Positions 1-7,736 of a stretch of DNA of 10,383 nucleotides are shown one piece after another (position 1 is the first letter of the stretch; every line of letters starts with the position of its first letter). The position numbers and the translations under genes are program-made. Source of the stretch: Isohypsibius dastychi (Eukaryota; Tardigrada; Eutardigrada; Parachela; Isohypsibiidae); the NCBI GenBank assembly GCA_034696485.1, contig JAQIWT010001545.1, positions 1-10,383 of the forward strand. The letters run 5' to 3'. The notes below the pieces were generated by a model, which was given only the letters and a program-made list of their open reading frames with translations, searched no databases and was not told the origin of the DNA.

Positions 1-5
1 GTTTG

Positions 6-24
6 CCCCCCCCCCCCCCCCCCC
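6..24. repeat. 19-nt poly-C homopolymer
   Basis: An uninterrupted run of 19 C lies at the extreme left of the window, within the presumed intron or upstream part of the guanylyl cyclase gene. Runs of this kind are prone to length error and often mark weak points in assemblies. It carries no coding information. Confidence 0.9.
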
Positions 25-85
25 GCTAAAAATCCGTCATTTAAGTGCCCATTTTTCTCATTCCCAATAGTTTTTTCTATTCCAG

Positions 86-111
86 CTTTCCCAACGGAAA
101 GTTTTTTATTG
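86..111 (+). other. candidate upstream microexon of the guanylyl cyclase gene
   Basis: A 26-nt segment is bounded by a pyrimidine-rich tract ending in CAG (83-85) and a GGTAAC donor (GT at 112-113). Joined to the exon at 198 it keeps frame, because its final G plus GC at 198-199 gives the Gly expected before Met-x-Tyr-Leu-His. The translated piece (FPNGKFFIG) matches the usual pseudokinase sequence only loosely. The true preceding exon may instead lie off the window. The resulting intron would be 112-197 (86 bp). Confidence 0.25.
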
Positions 112-197
112 GTAACAATTTAGCAGAACAGTTTTAGGGGGCCAAAGCCTGTACTTGCAAACGAGTTTGAACAACTAACCAAGGTGTTTTTCACTAG

Positions 198-1762
198 GCA
201 TGCTCTATCTCCACAAACGCGAACTACTCCATGGTCAGCTGACCACCAACAACTGCTACATCGATGCTCGCTGGAACACCCAAGTCGGCGATTGGGAGCA
301 GAGCACTCTACACCGCACACAACGTCTTCCATTTACTGCCTTTGAGTCACTGTATCGGACAGTCCATGAAGCGTATCCAAAGAGTACCGAAAGTCTCAGC
401 CAATATTGCCGTCTGCTATATTGGACGCCATCCGAACTTCTGTCGCAGGACATCAAAAATCTCTTTAGTGTCACAACTCCGACAAAAACTGGAGACATAC
501 ATAGTTTTGGCGTTGTGGCTTACGAGGTCTTCACAGGGTTAATGCCATTCGAGAATTTGACATCAGACATTGATTCCAAATGGCAGCCTCTAAACGTCGT
601 CAAAGCCATCAGAATCGATCATATCAGACCGAGTATCCCTGACGAAATGTTCAGTGAGTATCCAAAAATCGGCACCCTTCTTCACCATACTTGGGAACTC
701 GAACCAACCTTCCGACCAACCTTCGTGGAGATCAAGAAAATGCTCAGAACGATAAATCCAAAGCATGAAAGCATTGTTGATACGATGATTACCGCGGTGG
801 AGAGCTATGCGACCAGCTTGGAAGAGAAAGTCATGGAGCGCACGCTGGAACTGGAGAAGATCACACAAAACATGGAGAACCTGTTGCACAACATGCTCCC
901 ACCTAGCATTGCAGATAAGCTTGCTAAAGGAGAGAATGTACTGCCAGAATATTATGACTCGGTGACTATTTGCTTTTCCGATATCGTCGGCTTTACGTCG
1001 CTAGCAGCTGCGTCGCGGCCGATTGAGATTGTGACATTGCTGAATGACCTTTACACAAGTAAGTAGTTGGGACGTAACGTACTGAATTTGGTGCAATTTG
1101 ATCATCTGGTTTTGCAGCTTTTGATTCGGTCATTAGCAGTCATGACGTTTACAAAGTGGAAACGATTGGTGATTCATACATGTGTATTTCCGGACTGCCC
1201 CACCGAAATGGTGTACTTCACGCGTCGGAGATTGCCACAATGTCGCTTGACATGTTGAACGCCGTGACTACAATACCGATTCCGCATATGCCTGATAAGG
1301 TTTTGAGAGTTCGGATTGGTTTGCATTCAGGGAGTGTGATGGGTGGCGTTGTTGGGTTGAAGATGCCAAGATATTGTTTGTTTGGAGATACAGGTGAGAG
1401 ATGCTCTTGGAGGGTGTGTTTTTGAAAGAAATGAATCGTTCACAGTTAATACGTCAGCGCGGATGGAATCGTCATCGCTCCCTATGAGAATCCAGATCAC
1501 TGAGACAACCAGAGATATACTGGATCAGTTTGAGGTTTATGAGATGAGATTACGGGGTGAAAGAGTTGTTAAGGTAACTTGTTTACGACCAAGAACTTGC
1601 ATTGGACTTGTATACAAGTGTTCGATTTTGTTTCAGGGGAAGGGAAAAATGGTGACTTATTGGTTGACAGGGAAGGTTGGGTATGGAAAGAGCCTGCCGA
1701 TATTTGATGCGACACACGATGCTTTGCTGCTGGAGATGCTGGATGAGAATCAAATAAAATGA
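198..1762 (+). CDS. receptor-type guanylyl cyclase, 3' part (partial at 5' end)
   Basis: Makes cGMP from GTP; this is the cytoplasmic half of a membrane receptor cyclase. Exons: 198-1058, 1118-1393, 1446-1573, 1637-1762 (introns 59, 52 and 63 bp), giving 462 codons plus two bases of a split codon. Numbering from the Met at 200, residues 1-190 are a kinase-homology domain lacking the catalytic HRD (HGQL at 11-14) and with GDW in place of DFG (30-32); TPSE (76-79) replaces APE. A coiled-coil linker (about 195-225) leads into the cyclase domain. Metal ligands D261 (FSDIVGFT) and D305 (ETIGD), guanine-specifying E301 and C373, and catalytic N380 and R384 are all present, so it should be active as a guanylyl, not adenylyl, cyclase. 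The C-terminus is short. Exon 198 starts after a TTTTTCACTAG acceptor and needs an upstream exon; the extracellular and transmembrane regions are outside the window. Confidence 0.93.
1059..1117 (+). other. intron 1 of the visible cyclase gene
   Basis: 59 bp, phase 1, GTAAGT donor and TTTGCAG acceptor. It splits the Thr codon of the LYTTFD motif. Removing it restores the highly conserved LYT-FD...VYKVETIGD sequence, which fixes both borders. Confidence 0.93.
1394..1445 (+). other. intron 2 of the visible cyclase gene
   Basis: 52 bp, phase 1, GTGAGA donor and TTCACAG acceptor. It splits the Val codon in FGDT-VNT, the most conserved part of the catalytic domain, so placement is secure. Confidence 0.93.
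1574..1636 (+). other. intron 3 of the visible cyclase gene
   Basis: 63 bp, phase 0, GTAACT donor and TTTCAG acceptor, between RVVK and GKGKMVTYW. Its length is a multiple of three and it has no in-frame stop, so the reading frame runs through. The splice is inferred because family members read V-K-G-K-G without an insert here. Confidence 0.85.
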
Positions 1763-1987
1763 GTGATCTTTCAGAATGCACATCGTTAACGTACTGTTTC
1801 ATTTTAAGACGGTGCAGTTTTGCCATGTTTGTTAACAGATCAGACGTCGAACAGAACATAGAAGCATTCCCAGCTTGTGACCTGGCCGTAGTCTGAAACG
1901 CTAAGACCATTTTGTTCGTGGTTCTGGCCATTCTGTGCTGCCACTGCACTCGTGCTGCCCTGGCCCCTGGCTGATAAAAACAACTCG

Positions 1988-1993
1988 AATAAA
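1988..1993 (+). terminator. poly(A) signal AATAAA of the cyclase gene
   Basis: Canonical AATAAA 226 nt downstream of the cyclase stop. An earlier AATAAA overlaps the end of the coding sequence (1753-1758) but lies upstream of the stop codon and is unlikely to be used. Confidence 0.55.
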
Positions 1994-2994
1994 ATCATCC
2001 CAATGTACATAGAGTGAATATTGCGAACATTTAGTGTCCGAATTGATTAAATTTAAATTACATCATTGTCGATCACGCCTTATTCTAGCTCAGCCATTTT
2101 TGTTCATACCCATGTGGTGTTACTCACGTACCACTTCACGCGAGCTCAACCGCACCAAGAAATTGAAGCACGAATGGGTCTCTGCCAAATGTAAACGTAC
2201 AACATACAAAGGTCAAGAAAGTCGGAATACTAGTGCCGTAATTCCCATTAACTTGAACGCTATGTAAGTTGAACGCAGTTGGTTCAACAGCTGTTGGCTC
2301 CGCGCAGTCAGTTCGCATTTAGTTTTGCAAAAAATGCATTCCGCTGCGTGGTTGAACGGGTAAAAAACTGTGAGTCTAGCCAGGCTTTGGTCTGGGACGA
2401 TGGGGTTTACCTTGGCTGACAAGGCAGCGCGCGCTCATTGAAACCGGCTCGCCAGTTGACAAAAGATCCCTATACTATTGCTTTGGATGTCTATCAAACT
2501 ACCGCTAAGGAGCGGTAGCTGGGCAAGTAATTAGGACAAGACAAAATCATATTAACGATCTATACCCGAAAAGCTTGGCTTTGAATAAGCACACGATTTA
2601 CAGCCCTCGAAGACTTCAACACTTCCTGAGGGAGGATAGGCTTACCAATTTCCGATCTTATGGCCGCTCACGGTGACCGACATGTGACTAATTACGCGAT
2701 AAAATGACAATGAATGGCAAGTTAGAGCGTCGCGCACAAAGAATATCCGTCCAAACAACCATTATAAACCAAAACTTAATTTGACCTCAGCACGATCTGG
2801 GCTTGCTGGTGTCGTGTTTGTTATTTAATCATCTGGCTGATTGCTGATCTGAGTTATTTGCGATTCACTCGAATGTTGCTTTTCAAGGAATCATTGTTAC
2901 CCTGTCTGGCTGCTGTTTTCAGCCTGATAATTCAACCGCATACAGATCGTTCGTATTAGTCTTTTCAAGCCATCGAAATATCTCAACAGAAAAA
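1994..2994. other. intergenic region, no gene recognised
   Basis: About 1 kb between the cyclase 3' end and the next receptor start. All six frames are closed apart from short unconserved runs; I see no tRNA-like fold and no resemblance to the other genes here. It contains a 20-bp perfect hairpin (2499-2518), a 12-bp palindrome CAACAGCTGTTG (2285-2296) and an ATTATAAACC TATA-like site (2761-2770), too far from the ATG at 2995 to assign with confidence. Confidence 0.6.
2499..2518. repeat. perfect 8-bp stem, 4-nt loop inverted repeat
   Basis: CTACCGCT, then AAGG, then AGCGGTAG. A perfect short hairpin in gene-free sequence. It matches no known RNA element that I recognise and may be chance. 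Confidence 0.6.
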
Positions 2995-4011
2995 ATGAGC
3001 AGCTTCTCTATCGCGAATATCTCCGTTTCCCGCGGAAATTCGACATTCACAGACTGGCTCCTCAACAACCACGGCCATTTAGAAGTCCTGATCTGGTTGT
3101 CCATGCTCGTCTGCTCAATCGCTACCATCTACGATATTCTCCTGATAATCGCAATCGTATCCAAGAAAATACTCCGTGAAGGATCCGGGCTAATTATTCT
3201 TTGTGTGACGATCGGCAATTTGCTCTGCGTCAGCATTCATTTCCCGATCGCAGTGGTGAATATCGCGCGCTACTTCTTATTTGGCATTCGTCAGACTAGC
3301 ACATTCTGTGTGGGGACCATTTACTCATACATGTTAACAGGCTGGACAACCCAATGGATGCAGCTATTGCTGGCCATCAGCAGAATGTGGGCCACCTTTT
3401 TTCCAACCAAATATGGCGTCTGGAAAAACTCGCGATTCATCGCACTTTCAATCTTCTTGGCCATGCTAGCCGCCTTTGGAAGCTCGTTTCCTTTGGTTTT
3501 TGGGTATGGGGGGTATTTTGATACCGGTCCACCCTGGTACGGCTGCAGGCTATTCGTAACCAATTTTCCCATATACCTCATCGAGACAATTTTCGGCTCC
3601 CATGTTGCAATGGCACTAACACTTGTAATTTATGGCATTATCTACGTGAAAAGTGCAGTTTTGTGTGTTCGGAAACCCATCGCACCAAGCACGACTTCAC
3701 GTGCTGCACGTCGTGGCAACATTACGCTGATGCTATTTGTCTTCTTTTTATGGTCTTCAGTTAGCAAAATCTTACCGTTTATCATCGGTGATACGATTAA
3801 CGATATCCCCCTGGCCCGGCTGTGGACACGAATTTTCAACATTGTCACAGAGGCTTCGTCCCCGGTATGGTACTCACGTCATAGTTTGAGCTAAAAGCAG
3901 TAAAAAGTTATTCCTAACTTATGCTGTTTGCAGTTCGCCTTTCTGGCTCTTAGTCGTGATTATCGTCAGCAGATCAAAGTGATACTCCAGCCGTTGCGAA
4001 GCCACTTCTAG
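2995..4011 (+). CDS. divergent rhodopsin-like seven-transmembrane receptor
   Basis: A 315-residue receptor in two exons, 2995-3864 and 3934-4011. The start has A-rich context (AAAAAATGAGC) and is followed by N-glycosylation sites at N8 and N15. Hydrophobic helices lie at about 31-55, 65-89, 104-128, 147-169, 193-217, 241-263 and 277-297, with C105 and C184 placed for the TM3-ECL2 disulfide. Family motifs are eroded: ISRM (128-131) in place of DRY, no CWxP in TM6, and SP-FAF in place of NPxxY, followed by a helix-8-like SRDYRQQIK. The intron falls directly after the Pro of that motif, exactly as in the two minus-strand receptors, so they are probably relatives. An orphan receptor; ligand and G protein cannot be told. 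It ends convergent with the receptor at 4364-5512. Confidence 0.88.
3865..3933 (+). other. intron of the first receptor gene
   Basis: 69 bp, phase 0, donor GTATGG and acceptor TGTTTGCAG. Splicing gives SSP-FAFLALSRDYRQQI, a TM7/helix-8 junction like NP-IVLYAMNQDYRQAL in the neighbouring receptor. Without splicing the frame ends at 3892-3894 and helix 8 is lost. Confidence 0.88.
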
Positions 4012-4237
4012 TCTGTTTTCTTGCGGGGCTTCGTTGTTATTGCGCAGTTTTTCGTTTATGAATCACACTCTTGACAAGCGTTTTCATTTTTTTCGATTTA
4101 CTGTTCCCCCGTTTGGCTGGCAACAATTATTGTTTCTAACCTAAGCTGGCAAAATTTCGAATGAAACACAACCGGTGTTGTTCGAACCATTCAAGGTACC
4201 TTACCAGAAGTCAGACTTCCCTCGTCTTGATATGTGA

Positions 4238-4243
4238 AATAAA
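4238..4243 (+). terminator. poly(A) signal AATAAA of the first receptor
   Basis: AATAAA 227 nt after the stop codon at 4009-4011; no closer canonical signal was seen. Confidence 0.55.
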
Positions 4244-4260
4244 GCAGCCAAAACATCAGG

Positions 4261-4266
4261 TTTAAT
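4261..4266 (-). terminator. candidate poly(A) signal ATTAAA of the minus-strand receptor
   Basis: TTTAAT on the plus strand reads ATTAAA on the minus strand, 98 nt beyond the stop at 4364-4366. It is a common variant signal. It lies 18 nt from the opposing signal, so the two convergent transcripts probably meet or overlap here. Confidence 0.4.
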
Positions 4267-4363
4267 TGCGGGGGTCAGGCTAGACAAAGAGCAAATGCAG
4301 TCAACATCTTTCAATCGTCCAACCTTTTCACCACAACCATGTATTCCAGCCATACAATTTGCG

Positions 4364-5512
4364 TCAACGCGATGGCTTTGGGTCTCTTGAGTCAATGGCC
4401 GCTGTTCGGCTCCCTGAATAGTTCCTATGGCCTTGCTCCAATCCTTTTCGCTGGCAGCGAACCATGCTCCATAAAGCCTGACGATAATCCTGATTCATTG
4501 CATACAAGACAATCTGTAAAAATAAACTGATAAATGGTGTTTTCAATCTAAATCATCACGCATGACTGACTGGATTAATTGCACACTGAAGAACTGGGCA
4601 TATTCTCATCCACAAGCTCGCGTCTGGCCGCATTCGGTAGAACTCAGGAAAGTAGTTGGCGGTCACGTTGGGTGCCAAGTTGGATAGACAGCACCACAAA
4701 AATGAGACCAACAAACTTTTCGCCATGGTCAGTCTTCTTTTCGCCGTTCTGAGTTCTTTTAGATGTTTCGGCAAAGTGTCCTGGTGTGCATGTTGTACGT
4801 CGTTAACGCGAAAAATAGGTAATATCATTTTTGGAAGGATCATAAAATATAGTATCCCAACCAAACTGTATGGCAGTGTACTCCCAACCGTCCCTATAGC
4901 TTTTCCCGCATCACCCTTTATAACGGTCATACATAGTCCCGTCGTGCTTTTTTGAAAGAACCCGGCAACTCGTAGTGCAATTGGCAATGCCGTTGTATAG
5001 CCGATTCCGTAAGTCAGAATGACCAACGCAGCTGTGATACGATAACCGGTAAACCTGTGACGAAGAATGTGAATGGTAGGTTATTCGACTGATGAATAGT
5101 TACACTTCTACCTGGGATATTTGTGAGGAAACCAGATTGCGATGACACGATTCAGGGCGAGAACAACTTCAACCCAGTTAATCGTGTAGATGTCACCGAG
5201 GAAAAGATAGTTGATAGGTGTGCATGTGTCCATGCCATAGTGAATGCCATCAAGATGCCCATGGACCATTGCCACCGCGAAGGGGGCATCACGGGCGCAG
5301 ATGAGAAATGTGCAGAGGATTAGATGAAGTACTAGACAGCCGGTTGAGGTACGCAGCTTGCGGGTACAGATGATCACCAGGAATAATGACATGTTGGATA
5401 TAGTACCGATTATGGAGAGGGTTAGCATGGTTGTTGTCCATGAAGCTATAGTTGGACCCCAGTTGAATGTTACGGTCAAGTTTGTGGTTGATGTGTTGGT
5501 GTAGTTGAACAT
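4364..5512 (-). CDS. rhodopsin-like seven-transmembrane receptor, complete
   Basis: A 344-residue receptor in three minus-strand exons: 5512-5112, 5054-4571, 4513-4364. The N-terminus carries N-glycosylation sites at N3, N6 and N11. TM1 has GTISN (36-40). C97 before TM3 and C175 in ECL2 can form the usual disulfide. TM3 ends ALNRVIAIWFPHKYPR, with Asn replacing the Asp of DRY but the Arg kept. TM6 has FLWCCLSNLAP (252-262), a variant of FxxCWxP. TM7 has an intact NPxxY, N294-P-I-V-L-Y299, then helix 8 (NQDYRQALW) and a basic tail. Intron 1 splits Arg134; intron 2 follows Pro295. The paralogue at the right edge shares both positions. Ligand unknown; the likely role is G-protein signalling at the plasma membrane. 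Confidence 0.92.
4514..4570 (-). other. intron 2 of the minus-strand receptor
   Basis: 57 bp, phase 0, donor GTCAGT (4570 downward), acceptor TTTTTACAG. Splicing completes NPIVLY. The third receptor has an intron of the same length, phase and donor at the same codon. Confidence 0.92.
5055..5111 (-). other. intron 1 of the minus-strand receptor
   Basis: 57 bp, donor GTAGAAG after CCCAG, acceptor CGTCACAG. It splits the Arg codon in HKYPR-FTGYR just after TM3. Unspliced, the frame stops at once (TAG at 5108-5110). Confidence 0.92.
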
Positions 5513-5759
5513 GATTCACTTTGGAAATAACGGGGTTCTAGACGGGAGGCAAACTGCTTGGCTTCAGAGAGATGAAGACGGGACAAGATGGAATTCAGTT
5601 TGAACCTTAACAGAGATTTGTTGGAGCAAACTGCGCAAATAAGCTCGATCCCTTATGTCGTTTTGATCTCGTAGGGGGTTTTTAAGTTAAGCTCCACACC
5701 AGGGAAGAAGCACGCTCGGTTGTGTCGAATGTATGTCATTCTTTCATCTGCAATCATTT
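5513..5759. other. presumed 5' region of the minus-strand receptor
   Basis: No coding sequence seen. It should hold the 5' UTR and promoter of the receptor starting at 5512. A minus-strand TTAAAAACC near 5680 is TATA-like, but its distance from the ATG makes it a weak candidate. Confidence 0.35.
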
Positions 5760-6062
5760 CGGGAATTCTATCAGCGTTTCCCCATTGCCGATGTGAAAGT
5801 CATAGAATTTCAATGGACTGGTCCGTTGTGTTTTTCACGAGTCATCAAAGCCACAGGAGACTTGCTGCGGATAAGAAGGTGGGGGGCACTAAACCACAGT
5901 ACGATGTTGTATTGTACTGGAGAACACATACAGTACAGTGCATATCGGTTGTCTTTCTTGGATTCTAACCAGTGACTATGAACTCAGAATGGGTCATGAC
6001 GAGGCTATTCTTTCAGGACTTAGATCAACGTGATGATGCTTGTTATCTTAAACATCAACCAG
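5760..6062 (-). repeat. diverged repeat block, copy 1 (probable receptor-array debris)
   Basis: Segments 5763-5935 and about 6028-6062 align with 8055-8225 and about 8222-8265. Anchors shared by both copies include GGAATTCTATCA, TGCGGAT.AGAAGGT, CCACAGT.CGATGTTGT and GATGATGC.TGT. Copy 1 carries roughly 90 extra bases (5936-6027). Read on the minus strand both copies end in a similar short reading frame (..FT.AM.KR-stop and ..FT.TM.ER-stop). This copy lies just 3' of the receptor pseudogene on the same strand, so it may be an old receptor tail and 3' UTR; it could equally be a dispersed repeat. Confidence 0.5.
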
Positions 6063-6084
6063 GTTGCTGAGAATTCGGAAACTT

Positions 6085-6296
6085 TAAAATCTAGATCCAT
6101 AAAACCGGGCGATCGTCACTTGTACTCAATGCCTACAAGGTCAGCCGTGAAAATAAGCTGACAACGGTAATTCCAATCTCCATAATTACGCATAGCTGGC
6201 CAGACTTATAGGTCATTGCACACTTTCTTTTGCTCCGTACAAAGTTGCAAAGTCCTCTGTAACTGTTGTTCTGGTCTGATCATGGATTTTATAAAT
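6085..6296 (-). pseudogene. decayed seven-transmembrane receptor fragment
   Basis: On the minus strand this stretch follows the 3' part of the receptor at 4364-5512. MIRPEQQLQ matches MRPDASLW before TM7, and GTGTGCAAT matches the CAIN codons. A relic of the 57-bp intron has TTATTTTCACGG where the live gene has TTATTTTTACAG, so the acceptor AG is destroyed. The last-exon remnant reads CTTGTAGGCATTGAG against CTTGTATGCAATGAA, turning the Tyr of NPxxY into a stop, and 6091-6117 (GATCG.CCGG.TTTATGGA) matches the DYRQALW segment. The Asn-Pro codons are lost. The match ends at the TTAA bordering the mobile element at 6297. I take it as a dead member of the minus-strand array. Remains of the earlier exons were not found. 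Confidence 0.65.
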
Positions 6297-6871
6297 TTAA
6301 GGACAACAGGCAATCGGTTTTGTAGTGTCGGGGGAAATCGAATGGTGCGCATGGTAGATGTGGTTTTTATGCCGTCATATGAAATATCAACAGGCCAAGG
6401 TTCAATCAATTTTAATTTAAAGTCATTTTGTGCGCGCAGTAATCGGTTGACCTCTGACGGGTGCAAAACCGACTAAACTTCTAGCCCCAAACTAAACCCC
6501 TGAATGTTCTCTGATCAAACATTTTTACAGCTCATTCTCTTAGTTGATACTAAAACTTGATTCCCGACGTTGGAAATTTCTAAATTATTACAAGTTTTTA
6601 CAAAATTTCAGTTTGAAATTTTCTAATCGATATAACTCATGAACGAAGAAAATGGCTCTTTAAATATTCTCCGGGAATGTGAAATTTTGCATTCTTTGCC
6701 GAATGAAACGAAAAATTTCCAAATTGCAGAATATTCAATAGTTTAGTTTTGCATTCGAAGTTTGAATCTGGTTTATTGTAAATCGACTGAGAAGAAGGGC
6801 AGCGAGAGAGAAAGTGATGTCCTCTTCATTCGGTGTTTGCCCTCTACAGACCGATTGCCTGTTGTCCTTAA
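6297..6871. mobile_element. non-autonomous DNA transposon (MITE-like) with TTAA target duplication
   Basis: TTAA (6297-6300) is followed by ggacaacaggcaatcggt (6301-6318). The exact reverse complement lies at 6850-6867, followed by TTAA (6868-6871). The 18-bp perfect terminal repeats continue imperfectly for about 30 more bases, with TGTAG and CGAATG kept on both sides. The element is 567 bp between the target duplications. No frame inside could encode a transposase and the middle is AT-rich, so it is a short element mobilised in trans. TTAA duplication is the hallmark of piggyBac-type transposases; assignment to that superfamily is inference from the TSD alone. It sits at the broken end of the receptor pseudogene. 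Confidence 0.72.
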
Positions 6872-6876
6872 TGCTT

Positions 6877-7039
6877 GATACTCTAGTCTCGCGATAAATT
6901 CGCCACATAGAAAGTGAAATCAGTGAGTGGAGACCGGACCACTGAGAGAGACAGAGAGACAGACAGCCGCACACTTGCTCGGTCTTCCCTCACTGATTTT
7001 AGTATCCATATGGCGAATTTATCGCGAGAACGGAGTACC
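6877..7039. repeat. long imperfect hairpin, 63-nt arms and 37-nt loop
   Basis: Left arm 6877-6939 pairs with right arm 6977-7039: 50 of 63 positions are complementary, including an uninterrupted 19-bp core around TCGCGATAAATTCGCCA (6888-6906 with 7010-7028). Weaker pairing continues outward to about 6870 and 7047. The loop is a GA/CA-rich simple sequence. It starts five bases after the right TTAA of the adjacent mobile element. Either a fold-back element or a hairpin RNA source; no protein is coded. Confidence 0.75.
6941..6967. repeat. GAGA/GACA simple-sequence tract
   Basis: Low-complexity GA/CA-rich loop of the hairpin at 6877-7039; its purine bias leaves it unpaired between the arms. Confidence 0.7.
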
Positions 7040-7158
7040 AGTAATTGCACCTCATTTCCCGCCTCAAGATGAAATTTCAACGATGAACATCGAAGTGTGG
7101 CTCAAAGCAAAGGTAACGGTATTAACAGCAATTTTTCAACTTTGAATTTTTTCCGGGT

Positions 7159-7325
7159 CATAATCCAACCAAGCAACACTCGTCGGATGTTAAGGGTTCT
7201 CACTTAGGGACATCTTTTGTCAGAACGCACTCCATTTACAGCTGAGACAGCAAAACCGGCCAACATCAGCTATCAATAAAAACGACAGCTTCGAAAAACA
7301 TTCAAACAAACTCTACCCTAACAAA
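7159..7325 (+). promoter_or_regulatory. promoter region of the first Cys-rich secreted protein gene
   Basis: Several blocks recur upstream of the paralogue at 9073: CATAATCCAACCA..CAACACTC.TCGG (7159-7186), GTCAGAACGCACTC (about 7219-7232), CAGCTGAGACAGCA (about 7239-7252), and a TATA-like CAATAAAAAC (7274-7283) about 45 nt before the ATG. Both genes have an A-rich box at this same distance, implying a start point with a very short 5' UTR. Confidence 0.6.
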
Positions 7326-7736
7326 ATGCTAATCTCTGCTGCAGTTTTCTTTGTGACCTTCCTCTCTATGGCTGCAGGTCGTACAACACGGTACGTCATC
7401 ATTGCATAGCATTACAACAAGCAATGTCTTCTAACACTTTCACCTGCCATTCTTTTGCAGTGTCATGGCAAGTTACCCATCATGCACAGAAGAGCCTATC
7501 TACGAGATAGATGATTCCCTTGTTTTTTGCTGCAAGATATGTGAAAAGCCGTGCTATCCACAGCCGGAAGATCCAACCAATCAATGGTACGTTCTTGGTT
7601 AAGTGAGTAAGTAGGCTACACGTTTCATATCTGTTCTTACAGCCTTGTGGACATGACCACCCTGAGACCCACACAGGAGTCATCGACGAAGCAAACATCT
7701 ACTACTTCTCAAGATTTCTGCTGTCCCTGGGCCTAG
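7326..7736 (+). CDS. small secreted six-cysteine-core protein, paralogue A
   Basis: 94 residues from exons 7326-7390, 7461-7586 and 7643-7736 (introns 70 and 56 bp). Residues 1-18 (MLISAAVFFVTFLSMAAG) are a typical signal peptide with probable cleavage before Arg19. The mature part has C-x(n)-CC-xx-C-xxx-C-x(10)-C, containing FCCKICEKPCYPQPED, which could form three disulfides. A Thr/Ser/Gln-rich tail follows and ends DFCCPWA, with two extra cysteines absent from paralogue B. I do not recognise the family; length, signal peptide and cysteines suggest an extracellular structural, defence or binding protein. Intron 2 has an early in-frame stop if retained. Exon 1 length and all splice phases equal those of paralogue B, which supports the model strongly. 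No canonical poly(A) signal was seen close downstream. Confidence 0.83.
7391..7460 (+). other. intron 1 of Cys-rich gene A
   Basis: 70 bp, phase 2, donor GTACGT after ACACG and acceptor TCTTTTGCAG. Splits an Arg codon, the same codon as in paralogue B. Confidence 0.82.
7587..7642 (+). other. intron 2 of Cys-rich gene A
   Basis: 56 bp, phase 2, donor GTACGT and acceptor TTCTTACAG. Splicing rebuilds the last core Cys codon (TG|C) after PTNQ. Retention would read TGG and meet TAA five codons later. Confidence 0.82.

Noticed and set aside
1753-1758. AATAAA as the cyclase poly(A) signal
   Set aside because: It lies before the stop codon; cleavage shortly after would leave almost no 3' UTR, and a better placed signal exists at 1988.
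2034-2267. 77-codon plus-strand open frame between cyclase and receptor
   Set aside because: No hydrophobic pattern, domain or splice context; not conserved with anything in the window.
4656-4955. 99-codon plus-strand open frame
   Set aside because: It is the antisense of receptor exon 4571-5054, which has clear TM5-TM7 motifs.
6206-6466. 86-codon minus-strand frame as an independent small gene
   Set aside because: Its end matches the receptor pseudogene while its beginning lies inside the TTAA-flanked element, so it is a chance fusion of two unrelated pieces.
6941-6967. Tandem short repeat read as a possible CRISPR-like or minisatellite array
   Set aside because: Only low-complexity GA/CA sequence in a hairpin loop; no regular unit, no spacers, and the genome is eukaryotic.
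7326-7377. Alternative exon 1 ending at GCTGCAG|GTCGTA in Cys-rich gene A
   Set aside because: Splicing there puts exon 2 out of frame; the donor at 7391 keeps frame and matches paralogue B.
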